A DNA stretch of 13,992 bases from Clostridium sp. CAG:1024 (GTDB taxonomy: Bacteria; Bacillota; Clostridia; Christensenellales; CAG-138): positions 1-13,992 of the forward strand of contig HF985514.1 of assembly GCA_000432015.1 (NCBI GenBank), written 5' to 3'. The translations under genes were made by a program, and so were the position numbers. The notes below the pieces were generated by a model. The model did not search any database. It was not told the origin of the DNA and saw only the letters and a program-made list of their open reading frames with translations. Positions 1-6,872 of the stretch are shown here, in pieces (the stretch's first letter is position 1; each line of letters starts with the position of its first letter).

Positions 1-108
1 CATGGTCTGTTTCTTTTCTGCCCCCGTGACTTGCCCAGTCACCTGCGTTTGATTGGCGGAACTGCTGCCGCACGGACGCCCCATTTCGGTTTTCTGCCAA
101 TACGCCAT
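1..108 (-). CDS. Possible 5' end of a gene running off the left edge (SpoVB-like?)
   Basis: On the minus strand a frame stays open from a stop at 126-124 to the window edge. Possible starts are ATG at 108-106, ATG at 84-82 and GTG at 42-40. The last residues visible are VTGQVTGAEKKQTM. None of the starts has a good ribosome binding site. A short Lys/Gln-rich lead before the first membrane helix would suit the SpoVB/MurJ-like flippases that often follow spoVT in Clostridia, and the strand and position agree. This is inference from context: no membrane helix or family motif is inside the window, and the frame could be chance. Confidence 0.25.
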   Translation of the reverse strand, partial: MAYWQKTEMGRPCGSSSANQTQVTGQVTGAEKKQTM

Positions 109-231
109 ATTCTCAGTTCGGAATCACAAAGTGTGGAAACTGTTTTCTCCTTTGAAGATATTCGAAATGATGCGGGCCTCCAAACATATCGTCCGCCGCT
201 GTGTGCATAAGTATTACACTCGAGTCTATCA

Positions 232-792
232 CTACTGCTCCAGAATCTTCCCAATGAGCGCCGCGATCGCCTCGGCTGTCTTTACCGCAGCGTTATCTTT
301 CAACCCGGCATTTTCCTGTGTGAACAAAAGCACAGCGCCGATAGATTCGCTCTCGGAAATGATCGGAACTGCCAGAACGAATGTCCAGACGTCTCGGTCT
401 GAATTATCGGATGTGAGCGTCATGACAGGTCCTTGCATGATTGATTGCGAGAGCGCCCGCCGCTGTGCAATCGCTCGCTCCAGCTCTTCGGAGATCCTTT
501 TCTCAGCAAGATCCCGCTTTTTTCCGCCCGACATGGCAACTGCGATGAAGTGATCGCGATCGCAGATCGCAGCATTCATGCCGAACTGTCCTTGGAGTAC
601 AGCCGCCAATTCGTTTGCATATGTTGAGAGTTCGCCAATCGGCGAATACTTTTTTAGGACAATACCGCCGTCGTTTTCTGTGAAGATTTCCAACGGGTCT
701 CCCTCTCGAATACGCAGCGTGCGCCGAATCTCCTTTGGAATGACCACCCGGCCCAGCTCGTCAATGCGCCTTACGATCCCCGTTGCTTTCAT
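232..792 (-). CDS. spoVT: Stage V sporulation protein T (AbrB-type transcription regulator)
   Basis: SpoVT is a DNA-binding regulator that tunes late forespore (sigma-G) gene expression. The 186-aa product starts MKATGIVRRIDELGRVVIPK, the hallmark of the SpoVT/AbrB swapped-hairpin DNA-binding domain (residues 1-50). It continues with RRTLRIREGDPLEIF and KKYSPIGEL, then a C-terminal GAF-like domain (about 55-180) with CDRDHFIAV and a PIISESESIGAVLLF strand. The length is close to the B. subtilis protein (178 aa). I chose ATG at 792-790 over the ATG two codons upstream because AAAAGGAG at 807-800 sits 7 bases before it but only one base before the other. It is transcribed away from the ABC operon. 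No recognisable sigma-G promoter was found upstream. Confidence 0.95.
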   Translation of the reverse strand: MKATGIVRRIDELGRVVIPKEIRRTLRIREGDPLEIFTENDGGIVLKKYSPIGELSTYANELAAVLQGQFGMNAAICDRDHFIAVAMSGGKKRDLAEKRISEELERAIAQRRALSQSIMQGPVMTLTSDNSDRDVWTFVLAVPIISESESIGAVLLFTQENAGLKDNAAVKTAEAIAALIGKILEQ

Positions 793-953
793 TTGCATTC
801 TCCTTTTGACTTTCTTTGCACAGTTATTGTCTGCAATGTCTGTAAAATTATGTAGCCTCTCAAAAGAAAGAAGCGCGTATGAGCGGATTCGGGCTGAGAA
901 CTACGGCCAAATGAAATTGCGCTCTAATTGCTATAGTTCCTTGGTAATAGAGA

Positions 954-982
954 TTGGTTTTTTCTTCGTGTCTGGCTATATT
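954..982 (+). promoter_or_regulatory. Candidate sigma-A promoter for the ABC importer operon
   Basis: TTGGTT (954-959) and TATATT (977-982) are separated by exactly 17 bases, about 100 bases before the ATPase start. The -10 matches consensus at 5 of 6 positions, the -35 at only 3 of 6. The rest of the 793-1079 intergenic region is AT-rich around 980-1005 (a second TATGAT at 991-996 lacks a good -35). I see no convincing catabolite-repression operator or terminator in it. Confidence 0.45.
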
Positions 983-1079
983 AACGAGAATATGATAGAA
1001 TAAACGCAATGTGAATGGCATATCGGGCTTAGATGCAGCTGCCGATCGCAGAATACAGGGAAAGCGAAACGCATGAGCT

Positions 1080-2183
1080 ATGAGAGTTGTTCTGGAGCAC
1101 CTTACGAAACGGTTTCCGGGCGTCGGGAAGGGCGCGCCGGACGTGGTCGCGGTCAATGATTTTAATTTAGAAATACCGGATGGGAGGCTGGTCGGTCTTC
1201 TCGGACCTTCCGGCTGCGGTAAGAGCACCGCACTGAATCTGATTTCCGGACTGCTGTCGCCCACAAGTGGTCGCATTCTGTTTGGTGACGAAGATATAAC
1301 CGATCTGCCTGCTGAGAAGCGTGGCGTCGGGCTGGTGTTTCAAAGCTATGCGCTGTATCCGCACCTGACTGTCAAGCAGAATATTCTGTTCCCGCTTCAA
1401 AATCTGAAGGGAAAGGATCGGCCGACAAAAGCAGAGATGCTGCGCCGCGTGCAGGAAGCCGCAAAGCTTGTGCAGATCGAAGAGCTCATGGATCGAAAGC
1501 CCAAAGCGCTTTCCGGCGGGCAACAGCAGCGTGTTGCTATTGCGCGGGCACTCGTAAAAACGCCCCGCGTGCTGCTTTTGGACGAGCCGCTTTCCAACTT
1601 AGATGCACGACTGCGACTCCAGACAAGGGAGGAGCTGAAGCGCATTCAGCAGGAGACAGGGATCACGACCGTGTTTGTCACGCATGATCAGGAGGAAGCG
1701 ATGAGCATCTCCGACCTCATCATTGTGATGCAGCAGGGGGTGATCCAGCAGATCGGAAAACCGCAAACGGTGTATGACGACCCGACAAATCTATTTGTCG
1801 CCAAGTTTCTCGGAACACCGCCCATCAACCTGTTTGAGGGCAGAGTGGAGCAGGGGATGCTCTGGCTCGGAGACGACGCCGTTCTCAGCGTTGGCGGAGC
1901 CGCCGACAGCAAGGTCGTTGTGGGAATTCGCCCGGAGGGGTTCCAGCCAAAACAGGATGGCGCACTGCGATGCCGATTCGCCAGGCTTGAGGTCATGGGG
2001 CGTGACAGCAGTGTCATATTCGCACACAACGCGGCGGAGAGCGCTTCCGTTCGGGCGATCATCGAATCGGGAACCTGTGCGGAGCCGGATGACGGTGTGA
2101 TCCGATTTGATCTCAAACCGGGCAAGGTGCATCTGTTCCACCCGGAGACGGGTGAGCGCATCCGATTCACCACGAAAGAGTGA
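1080..2183 (+). CDS. ABC importer ATPase, CUT1 family (MalK/UgpC/MsmK-like)
   Basis: This is the ATP-hydrolysing subunit of a carbohydrate-type importer, acting on the inner face of the membrane. Walker A is GPSGCGKST (residues 42-50), the Q-loop Q88, the signature LSGGQQQR (144-151), Walker B VLLLDEP (164-170), the D-loop SNLD (172-175) and the switch His202 in VTHDQEE. The C-terminal third is the TOBE/MalK regulatory region (GIRPEGF). At 367 aa it has the usual family length. ATG at 1080 is the first start after an in-frame TGA at 1074-1076; its ribosome binding site is weak (GGGA about 18 bases upstream). It is the first of four genes, ending 9 bases before the first permease. Substrate cannot be told from this subunit, and such ATPases often serve several transporters. 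Confidence 0.95.
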   Translation: MRVVLEHLTKRFPGVGKGAPDVVAVNDFNLEIPDGRLVGLLGPSGCGKSTALNLISGLLSPTSGRILFGDEDITDLPAEKRGVGLVFQSYALYPHLTVKQNILFPLQNLKGKDRPTKAEMLRRVQEAAKLVQIEELMDRKPKALSGGQQQRVAIARALVKTPRVLLLDEPLSNLDARLRLQTREELKRIQQETGITTVFVTHDQEEAMSISDLIIVMQQGVIQQIGKPQTVYDDPTNLFVAKFLGTPPINLFEGRVEQGMLWLGDDAVLSVGGAADSKVVVGIRPEGFQPKQDGALRCRFARLEVMGRDSSVIFAHNAAESASVRAIIESGTCAEPDDGVIRFDLKPGKVHLFHPETGERIRFTTKE

Positions 2184-2192
2184 GGTACGCGC

Positions 2193-3110
2193 ATGGAAAC
2201 CAAGGGTTGGAAAGGGTGGCTGTATCTGCTGCCCGCAGGTGTCTTCATAGCGTTTTTCCTGATCTATCCGCTCGTGGATGTGTTTGTGTATTCCTTTGAG
2301 GAGGGATACAATTCCGCATCGCAGACATTCTTCGGCGTCGGGCTCTATAATTATTCCTATGTCCTGCATGATCCGTATTTTTTGCAGGCGCTCAAGAACA
2401 CGTTTGTGCTCGTGATCGTGACCGTACCGCTTTCGACCGGCCTTGCGCTTCTGATCTCGGTCGGCCTCAGCTCGATCGGACGGCTGCGCAAGCTGTTCCA
2501 GACGGTGTATTTTTTGCCGTATGTAACGAACACGCTTGCGGTCGGCCTCGTTTTTATGATCCTGTTCAAAAAGACGGCCTACACCGATGGGCTTGTGAAT
2601 CTCATGCTGCATTGGTTCGGGGGTCCTTCCGTGGACTTTATCGATGGGCCGCATTGGGCCAAAATGTTCGTGCTGTGTTTTTACACGATCTGGGTCGTTC
2701 TTCCGTTTAAGATTTTGATCCTGACAAGCGCGCTGTCCTCGGTCGATCAGACATATTATAATGCGGCGCGGGTCGACGGCACCTCGAAACTGCGCATCTT
2801 TACGCGTATTACGCTGCCGATGATTTCGCCGATGATCTTCTATCTCGTGATCACGGGCTTTATTGGCGCTTTTAAGGCGTACAGCGACGCGGTCGCCCTG
2901 TTCGGAACGGATCTGAACGCGGCGGAGATGAACACGATCGTTGGGTATATCTATGATATGCTGTACGGCAACAGCGGCGGGGATCCGTCATTTGCATCGG
3001 CGGGTGGCCTTCTCCTGTTTGCATCGGCGGCTGCCATTCTCCTGTTTGCCATCGTACTGACGATCACCTGCATCAACCTGACGCTCAGCAAGAAGCACAT
3101 CTACTATTGA
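2193..3110 (+). CDS. ABC sugar-type permease, MalF/UgpA-like
   Basis: A 305-aa integral membrane subunit with about six hydrophobic segments (roughly 9-33, 68-92, 101-125, 157-180, 208-230, 270-297). The cytoplasmic EAA loop is visible as YYNAARVDGTSKLRIF followed by ITLP (188-209), the surface that docks on the ATPase. Such subunits form the channel together with a MalG-type partner, here the next gene. GAGG at 2182-2185, overlapping the ATPase stop codon, lies 7 bases before ATG, consistent with translational coupling. The first residue of the classical EAA motif is replaced (QTYYNAA), common in MalF-type subunits. Confidence 0.93.
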   Translation: METKGWKGWLYLLPAGVFIAFFLIYPLVDVFVYSFEEGYNSASQTFFGVGLYNYSYVLHDPYFLQALKNTFVLVIVTVPLSTGLALLISVGLSSIGRLRKLFQTVYFLPYVTNTLAVGLVFMILFKKTAYTDGLVNLMLHWFGGPSVDFIDGPHWAKMFVLCFYTIWVVLPFKILILTSALSSVDQTYYNAARVDGTSKLRIFTRITLPMISPMIFYLVITGFIGAFKAYSDAVALFGTDLNAAEMNTIVGYIYDMLYGNSGGDPSFASAGGLLLFASAAAILLFAIVLTITCINLTLSKKHIYY

Positions 3111-3123
3111 CGGGGTCGGACTT

Positions 3124-3999
3124 ATGAAAAACGAACGCAAACACAGCGCTGCCAAGCGCAAAGAACTGCTGCGGCGGAGTGTCCGCAGCACGATCATTCA
3201 TGTTTTGCTCTGCATCTGGGCTATGATCGTGCTGTTCCCGTTCTATTGGATGGTGCTGACCTCGTTCAAAAGCTACAGCGCCTATAACGCAGAGTACATC
3301 CCGAAGTTTTTTACGCTGTCGCCGACATTTCAGAACTATCGCGAGGCGTTTACCGCCGTACCGCTCGGACAATATTTTCTGAATACGCTTCTGTTTACGC
3401 TCGGAACGACTGCGATCATGCTGATCGTGGTCATCCTTGCGGCGTTTGCGTTTGCAAGACTGAATTTCCGGGGAAAGAACCTTGCGTTCACGTTGCTGCT
3501 GTCGCTGATGATGATACCGAATGAGCTGGTCATCATTACAAACTTTGTTACGATCACAGATCTTGGGATGCGGAATACGTTCTGGGGGCTGATCCTTCCT
3601 TCCGTGCCGGCAGTGTTTTACATTTACCTGCTGAAAGAAAACTTCGCGCAAGTGCCGGAGGCGCTGTACTACGCGGCGAAAGTGGATGGAACCTCGGATT
3701 TTCGGTATCTGACCAAGGTACTCATCCCGATTTGCAAGCCGACGATCATTACGGTCATGATCCTGAAGATCATAGAATGCTGGAATTCCTATGTTTGGCC
3801 GCGCCTGATCACGGATGATGAGGCATATTATCTCGTTTCAAACGGCATTCAGGCTATTCGTGAAAATGGGTTTGGCCGCGAGAACATCCCTGCCATGATG
3901 GCCGCAGTCGTTGCGATCTCGCTGCCGCTCATCGTGCTGTTCCTGCTGTTCCGCAACAGGATCATGGAGGGCGTATCCAGAGGAGGGACAAAGGGATGA
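3124..3999 (+). CDS. ABC sugar-type permease, MalG/UgpE-like
   Basis: The second channel subunit, 291 aa. After a basic N-terminus (KRKELLRR) there are about six hydrophobic segments (roughly 24-46, 86-112, 120-140, 143-161, 205-222, 257-278). The EAA loop EALYYAAKVDGTS plus LIP is at 169-192 and closely echoes the loop of the first permease. MalG-type features include FPFYWMVLTSFK near residue 38. The start is 13 bases after the preceding stop, with only a poor ribosome binding site (GGGG at 3112-3115), so translation may depend on coupling. Its TGA overlaps the ATG of the binding-protein gene (ATGA at 3996-3999). Confidence 0.93.
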   Translation: MKNERKHSAAKRKELLRRSVRSTIIHVLLCIWAMIVLFPFYWMVLTSFKSYSAYNAEYIPKFFTLSPTFQNYREAFTAVPLGQYFLNTLLFTLGTTAIMLIVVILAAFAFARLNFRGKNLAFTLLLSLMMIPNELVIITNFVTITDLGMRNTFWGLILPSVPAVFYIYLLKENFAQVPEALYYAAKVDGTSDFRYLTKVLIPICKPTIITVMILKIIECWNSYVWPRLITDDEAYYLVSNGIQAIRENGFGRENIPAMMAAVVAISLPLIVLFLLFRNRIMEGVSRGGTKG

Positions 4000-5594
4000 A
4001 CGCAGTGAAAAAAGCGGCGCTGCTGCTGTCGACGGTTCTCGCCGTCGCCGTATGTACAGGATGCCATGGCGCACGCGGGCTTGCACCCTTTGAAATGCCC
4101 GAAGCGTTTGACACGGCGAAGGAACAGGAGCTCACGTTTTGGGCAAAGAATGATACCAATAAAGCGCAGACGCAGATCTATGAGACGACGATCGAGGCGT
4201 TTGAGAAGCTGTATCCCAATATCCACGTCAACATTCGCCTGTATACGGACTACGGGAAGATCTACAACGATGTGATCACGAATATCGCGACGAATACGAC
4301 GCCGGACGTCTGCATCACCTATCCGGATCATATCGCGACCTATCTGACAGGTAAGAACGTTGTCGTACCGTTGGATGCGCTGATGGAGGATGCGGCCTAT
4401 GGCTTGGGCGGGAGCGAACTTCGGTTTGACGCTCCGGCGAAGGAGGAGGTCGTGCAGACCTATCTGGAAGAGTGCCGCATCGGGGAGCGCTGTTATGCGC
4501 TGCCGTTCATGCGCTCTACGGAGGCGTGCTATGTGAACCGCGATTATGTGGAAAAACTCGGATACACGCTGCCGGAAACACTGACATGGGATTTCGTGTG
4601 GGAGGTTTCGGAAGCCGCGCTTGAAAAGCAGGCGGAAGGATTGTATCGCGTAAACGGCCAAAAGATCATGATCCCGTTCATCTATAAATCCACCGACAAC
4701 ATGATGATCCAGCTCCTGCGGCAGTCGGGGGGCGGGTACTCCAATGCAGACGGCGAGGTCTTGATCTTCAACGATACGACCAAAGAGATCCTGCGAACGA
4801 TCGCTCGGCATGCAAAGACGGGCGCGTTTTCGACATTCAAGATTTCGAGCTATCCGGCAAACTTCCTGAATGCGGGACAGTGCATCTTTGCAGTCGATTC
4901 TACAGCGGGCTCCACTTGGATGGGCACGAAAGCGCCGCTGTCGGACATCAGCGCGGACAAACTCGTGGACTTTGAAACAGCGGTGATGACAGTGCCGCAA
5001 ATGGATCCGGAAGCGCCGGTGATGATTTCGCAGGGACCGTCCGTGTGCGTGTTTAACAAAGCGGATCCGCAGCGCGTGCTCGCGGCCTGGCTGTTCGCAC
5101 AGTATCTTCTGACCGATACGGTGCAGATCGCATATGCGGAAACGGAGGGATACGTCCCCGTCACAACGCGTGCGCAGGGCGCGGCGGACTATCGGGAGTA
5201 CCTTTCGCACGAGGACGCAGACGCGGCGCATTATGAGGTCAAGATCAAAGCGACGAAGCTGCTGCTTGCACATGTAAACGATACCTTTGTGACGCCCGTG
5301 TACAATGGGTCTGCCTCGCTGCGTGACGCGGCCGGACAGATGATCGAGAATGTGACCAAGTCCGTGCGCAGAAAGGAGGCCGTGGACGAAGCATATTTGG
5401 ATAAACTGTTTTCGGACGTGACGAGTTTGTATCGATTGGATACGGCTGCACGAAGCAAGATCAACGCGGGGGAAAAGGAAGAGCTGGGGCCGCTTCCCGA
5501 CGCTGCGATCGCGCTGCTCACGACCCTTGGTGCAGCGTGGGTGCTGCTTGCTGCGACTGCGTTGTCGGAAAGAGTCAAACAGCGAAGAAGGTGA
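3996..5594 (+). CDS. Extracellular solute-binding lipoprotein with C-terminal membrane anchor
   Basis: A 532-aa substrate receptor for the importer encoded just upstream, family 1 (UgpB/MalE-like). It has a signal peptide with KK at 5-6, a hydrophobic core and a lipobox-like CTGC whose Cys23 would be lipidated; Cys at -3 is unusual. The mature part begins ELTFWAKNDTNKAQTQIYE and has the family pattern FEKLYPNIHVNI. Residues about 503-523 (AIALLTTLGAAWVLLAATAL) form a clear hydrophobic segment followed by SERVKQRRR, a typical stop-transfer end, so the protein may be held at both ends. AGGAGG at 3981-3986 lies 9 bases before ATG, which overlaps the upstream stop (ATGA). The ligand is unknown; no sugar hydrolase or phosphodiesterase gene accompanies the operon. 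Confidence 0.9.
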   Translation: MNAVKKAALLLSTVLAVAVCTGCHGARGLAPFEMPEAFDTAKEQELTFWAKNDTNKAQTQIYETTIEAFEKLYPNIHVNIRLYTDYGKIYNDVITNIATNTTPDVCITYPDHIATYLTGKNVVVPLDALMEDAAYGLGGSELRFDAPAKEEVVQTYLEECRIGERCYALPFMRSTEACYVNRDYVEKLGYTLPETLTWDFVWEVSEAALEKQAEGLYRVNGQKIMIPFIYKSTDNMMIQLLRQSGGGYSNADGEVLIFNDTTKEILRTIARHAKTGAFSTFKISSYPANFLNAGQCIFAVDSTAGSTWMGTKAPLSDISADKLVDFETAVMTVPQMDPEAPVMISQGPSVCVFNKADPQRVLAAWLFAQYLLTDTVQIAYAETEGYVPVTTRAQGAADYREYLSHEDADAAHYEVKIKATKLLLAHVNDTFVTPVYNGSASLRDAAGQMIENVTKSVRRKEAVDEAYLDKLFSDVTSLYRLDTAARSKINAGEKEELGPLPDAAIALLTTLGAAWVLLAATALSERVKQRRR

Positions 5595-5656
5595 CAGGCA
5601 TGCCAATAGGAATACGGCAGAGAGGGAGACTTGTGCCGCGAATCACGGCATACACC

Positions 5657-5684
5657 TTGATTTCCTGTCAAAATCTTATATAAT
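5657..5684 (+). promoter_or_regulatory. Sigma-A promoter of the OB-fold lipoprotein gene
   Basis: TTGATT (5657-5662) and a perfect TATAAT (5679-5684) are 16 bases apart, 46 bases before the ATG at 5731. The leader contains GTTC-TTAG-GAAC (5696-5707), a small interrupted palindrome that could be an operator or just chance. AAGGAG at 5718-5723 is placed 7 bases before the start. Confidence 0.75.
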
Positions 5685-5730
5685 AAAGGTGTACAGTTCT
5701 TAGGAACAGAATTATTTAAGGAGAAAAGGT

Positions 5731-6486
5731 ATGAAAAAATTTCTTGCGATCCTTCTGGCGGCTGCATTTGCAGTTGCGCTCATCGGCTGCACGGCGAAGC
5801 CCGCGGCAGAGTCTACAGAGGACATCCATGCAAAGTCGGAAGGCGTCATGACCTACGCGGAATATGCCGCAGCCGAACTTGACAGCGCGGTCGTCGTAGA
5901 GACTTTCGTGCAGGCGAAGCAGTCCTGGTGGGAGGATAAGGCGACGGTTTATACGCAGGATGCGGACGGCGCATATTTCCTGTACAACATGGCATGTTCC
6001 GAAGAGGATTACGCAAAGCTGGTTCCCGGAACGAAGATCAAGGTCAGCGGATTCAAGGCAGAGTGGGCAGGCGAAATCGAGATCATCGATGCGACGTTTG
6101 AGATTGAAGCGGGCAGCTACATTGCAGAACCGCTCGACGTGACTGCAATGCTCGACACGGATGAGCTGATCGCGAATCAGAACAAGCGCGTGTCCTTCAA
6201 GGGCATGACCGTCGAAGCCGCCGGCCAGGATGCGGACGGAAACGATGTTGCATTCCTGTACAATTGGGACGGCTCCGGCGCGGAGGGCGACGATCTGTAT
6301 TTCAAAGCATCCGTCAACGGCAACACCTATACCTTTACCGTGGAGTCGTACCTCTGCGACAAGACCACGGACGTATACGCTGCAGTCAAAGCACTGAAGA
6401 TTGGCGACAAGATCGACATGGACGGCTTCCTGTATTGGTATGAGGGTGTGAACCCGCACATCACCGCCGTGACGCCGGCTGAATAA
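5731..6486 (+). CDS. Secreted lipoprotein with two likely OB-fold domains
   Basis: A 251-aa lipoprotein of unknown function. The signal peptide begins MKKFLAILLAAAF and ends in the canonical lipobox LIGC (Cys20). The mature chain is acidic. Residues about 50-120 (VVVETFVQAKQSWWEDKATV then PGTKIKVSGFKAEWAGEIEI) and about 140-248 (RVSFKGMTV then KIGDKIDMDGFLYWYEG) both read as short beta strands ending in a 'GdkIkvdGf' strand, the pattern of OB folds. I infer a tandem pair, perhaps binding a small ligand, glycan or metal at the cell surface. It has its own promoter, a strong ribosome binding site and terminator, so it is probably monocistronic and separate from the importer operon. The OB assignment is by strand pattern only. 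Confidence 0.85.
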   Translation: MKKFLAILLAAAFAVALIGCTAKPAAESTEDIHAKSEGVMTYAEYAAAELDSAVVVETFVQAKQSWWEDKATVYTQDADGAYFLYNMACSEEDYAKLVPGTKIKVSGFKAEWAGEIEIIDATFEIEAGSYIAEPLDVTAMLDTDELIANQNKRVSFKGMTVEAAGQDADGNDVAFLYNWDGSGAEGDDLYFKASVNGNTYTFTVESYLCDKTTDVYAAVKALKIGDKIDMDGFLYWYEGVNPHITAVTPAE

Positions 6487-6504
6487 AAGCAAATGCACAT
6501 TGCG

Positions 6505-6536
6505 CCCCGCAGACACGCTCTGCGGGGATTCTTTTT
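6505..6536 (+). terminator. Intrinsic terminator of the OB-fold lipoprotein gene
   Basis: CCCCGCAG (6505-6512) pairs perfectly with CTGCGGGG (6520-6527) around a 7-base loop, followed by ATTCTTTTT. It lies 18 bases after the stop codon. Confidence 0.92.
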
Positions 6537-6762
6537 GTGAAGGCCGCCTCTTGACGCAACAAACGGATATGGCGATCCAGCGGACCTGCGGAGAATACTG
6601 CACACCAGAACGGGTGACTCAGCTGCGAGCCGCCCGTTTTGTACAGCGCGCGGGCGAAACAGAAATAACGCATCGCAATATCCCCCACAAACCCCGCAGT
6701 TCTCTGAAAAAGAAACGAATCACGGGGATCCGTAAAAGCACAGCCACGGCGCGTTTCATCGA
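6537..6762. other. Gene-free stretch with an orphan hairpin
   Basis: With the repeats listed separately, 6537-6872 is a 336-base stretch without a convincing gene; the open frames across it lack ribosome binding sites and protein-like composition. It contains a hairpin at 6609-6638: AACGGG pairs with CCCGTT, and inside it CTC (6618-6620) with GAG (6627-6629), ending in TTTT on the plus strand. No gene or promoter that this would terminate is evident; a remnant or a small RNA is possible. Confidence 0.5.
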
Positions 6763-6820
6763 TAGCGACCGCGGTTCTCGGGCGTACTAAGTAGCGACCG
6801 CGGTTCTCGGGCGTAATAAG
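6763..6820. repeat. Two tandem copies of a 29-bp unit upstream of spoIIID
   Basis: Unit 1 (6763-6791) and unit 2 (6792-6820) are directly abutting and identical at 28 of 29 positions, from TAGCGACC to TAAG; the only difference is C at 6787 versus A at 6816. Each contains the 8-base palindrome ACCGCGGT. The repeat ends 52 bases before the spoIIID start. Confidence 0.95.
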
Positions 6821-6842
6821 CGACAGAACTCCGTCATACGCT
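6816..6842 (+). promoter_or_regulatory. Candidate sigma-E-type promoter of spoIIID
   Basis: ATA (6816-6818) followed after 16 bases by CATACGCT (6835-6842) resembles the sigma-E pattern (ATA-containing -35, CATACA-T -10). In B. subtilis spoIIID is a sigma-E gene, which is why I looked. The -10 matches only partly and the call is tentative. Confidence 0.25.
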
Positions 6843-6862
6843 GTACAAACGGCTTGACGGAG
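6829..6862 (+). promoter_or_regulatory. Inverted repeat covering the spoIIID ribosome binding site
   Basis: CTCCGTCA (6829-6836) and TGACGGAG (6855-6862) are perfect 8-base arms with an 18-base loop. The right arm contains the GGAG of the ribosome binding site GGAGG (6859-6863), nine bases before the GTG start. In an mRNA starting upstream of 6829 the hairpin could hide that site; at DNA level it could be an operator. Confidence 0.55.
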
Positions 6863-6872
6863 GGATAGGGAA

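Noticed and set aside
26..42. Perfect GTGACT/AGTCAC hairpin as a spoVT terminator
   Set aside because: On the minus strand it is followed by GGGGGCAG rather than T residues, and it is about 190 bases from the stop.
39..254. A 71-codon minus-strand open frame downstream of spoVT
   Set aside because: It overlaps the spoVT end, has no ribosome binding site and shows no protein-like pattern.
1056..1072. Possible catabolite-repression operator before the ABC ATPase gene
   Set aside because: The sequence AGGGAAAGCGAAACGCA misses key positions and symmetry of the cre consensus.
3849..5606. A 585-codon open frame on the minus strand antisense to the solute-binding protein
   Set aside because: It mirrors a well-supported gene, is Arg/His-rich with no domain, and arises from the codon bias of the sense gene.
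5634..5650. Inverted repeat TGCCG/CGGCA as a terminator for the ABC operon
   Set aside because: Only a 5-bp stem and no following T tract; the operon's terminator was not found.
5600..5683. A 27-codon open frame after the solute-binding protein gene
   Set aside because: Weak ribosome binding site, no hydrophobic or conserved pattern, and it ends inside the promoter of the next gene.
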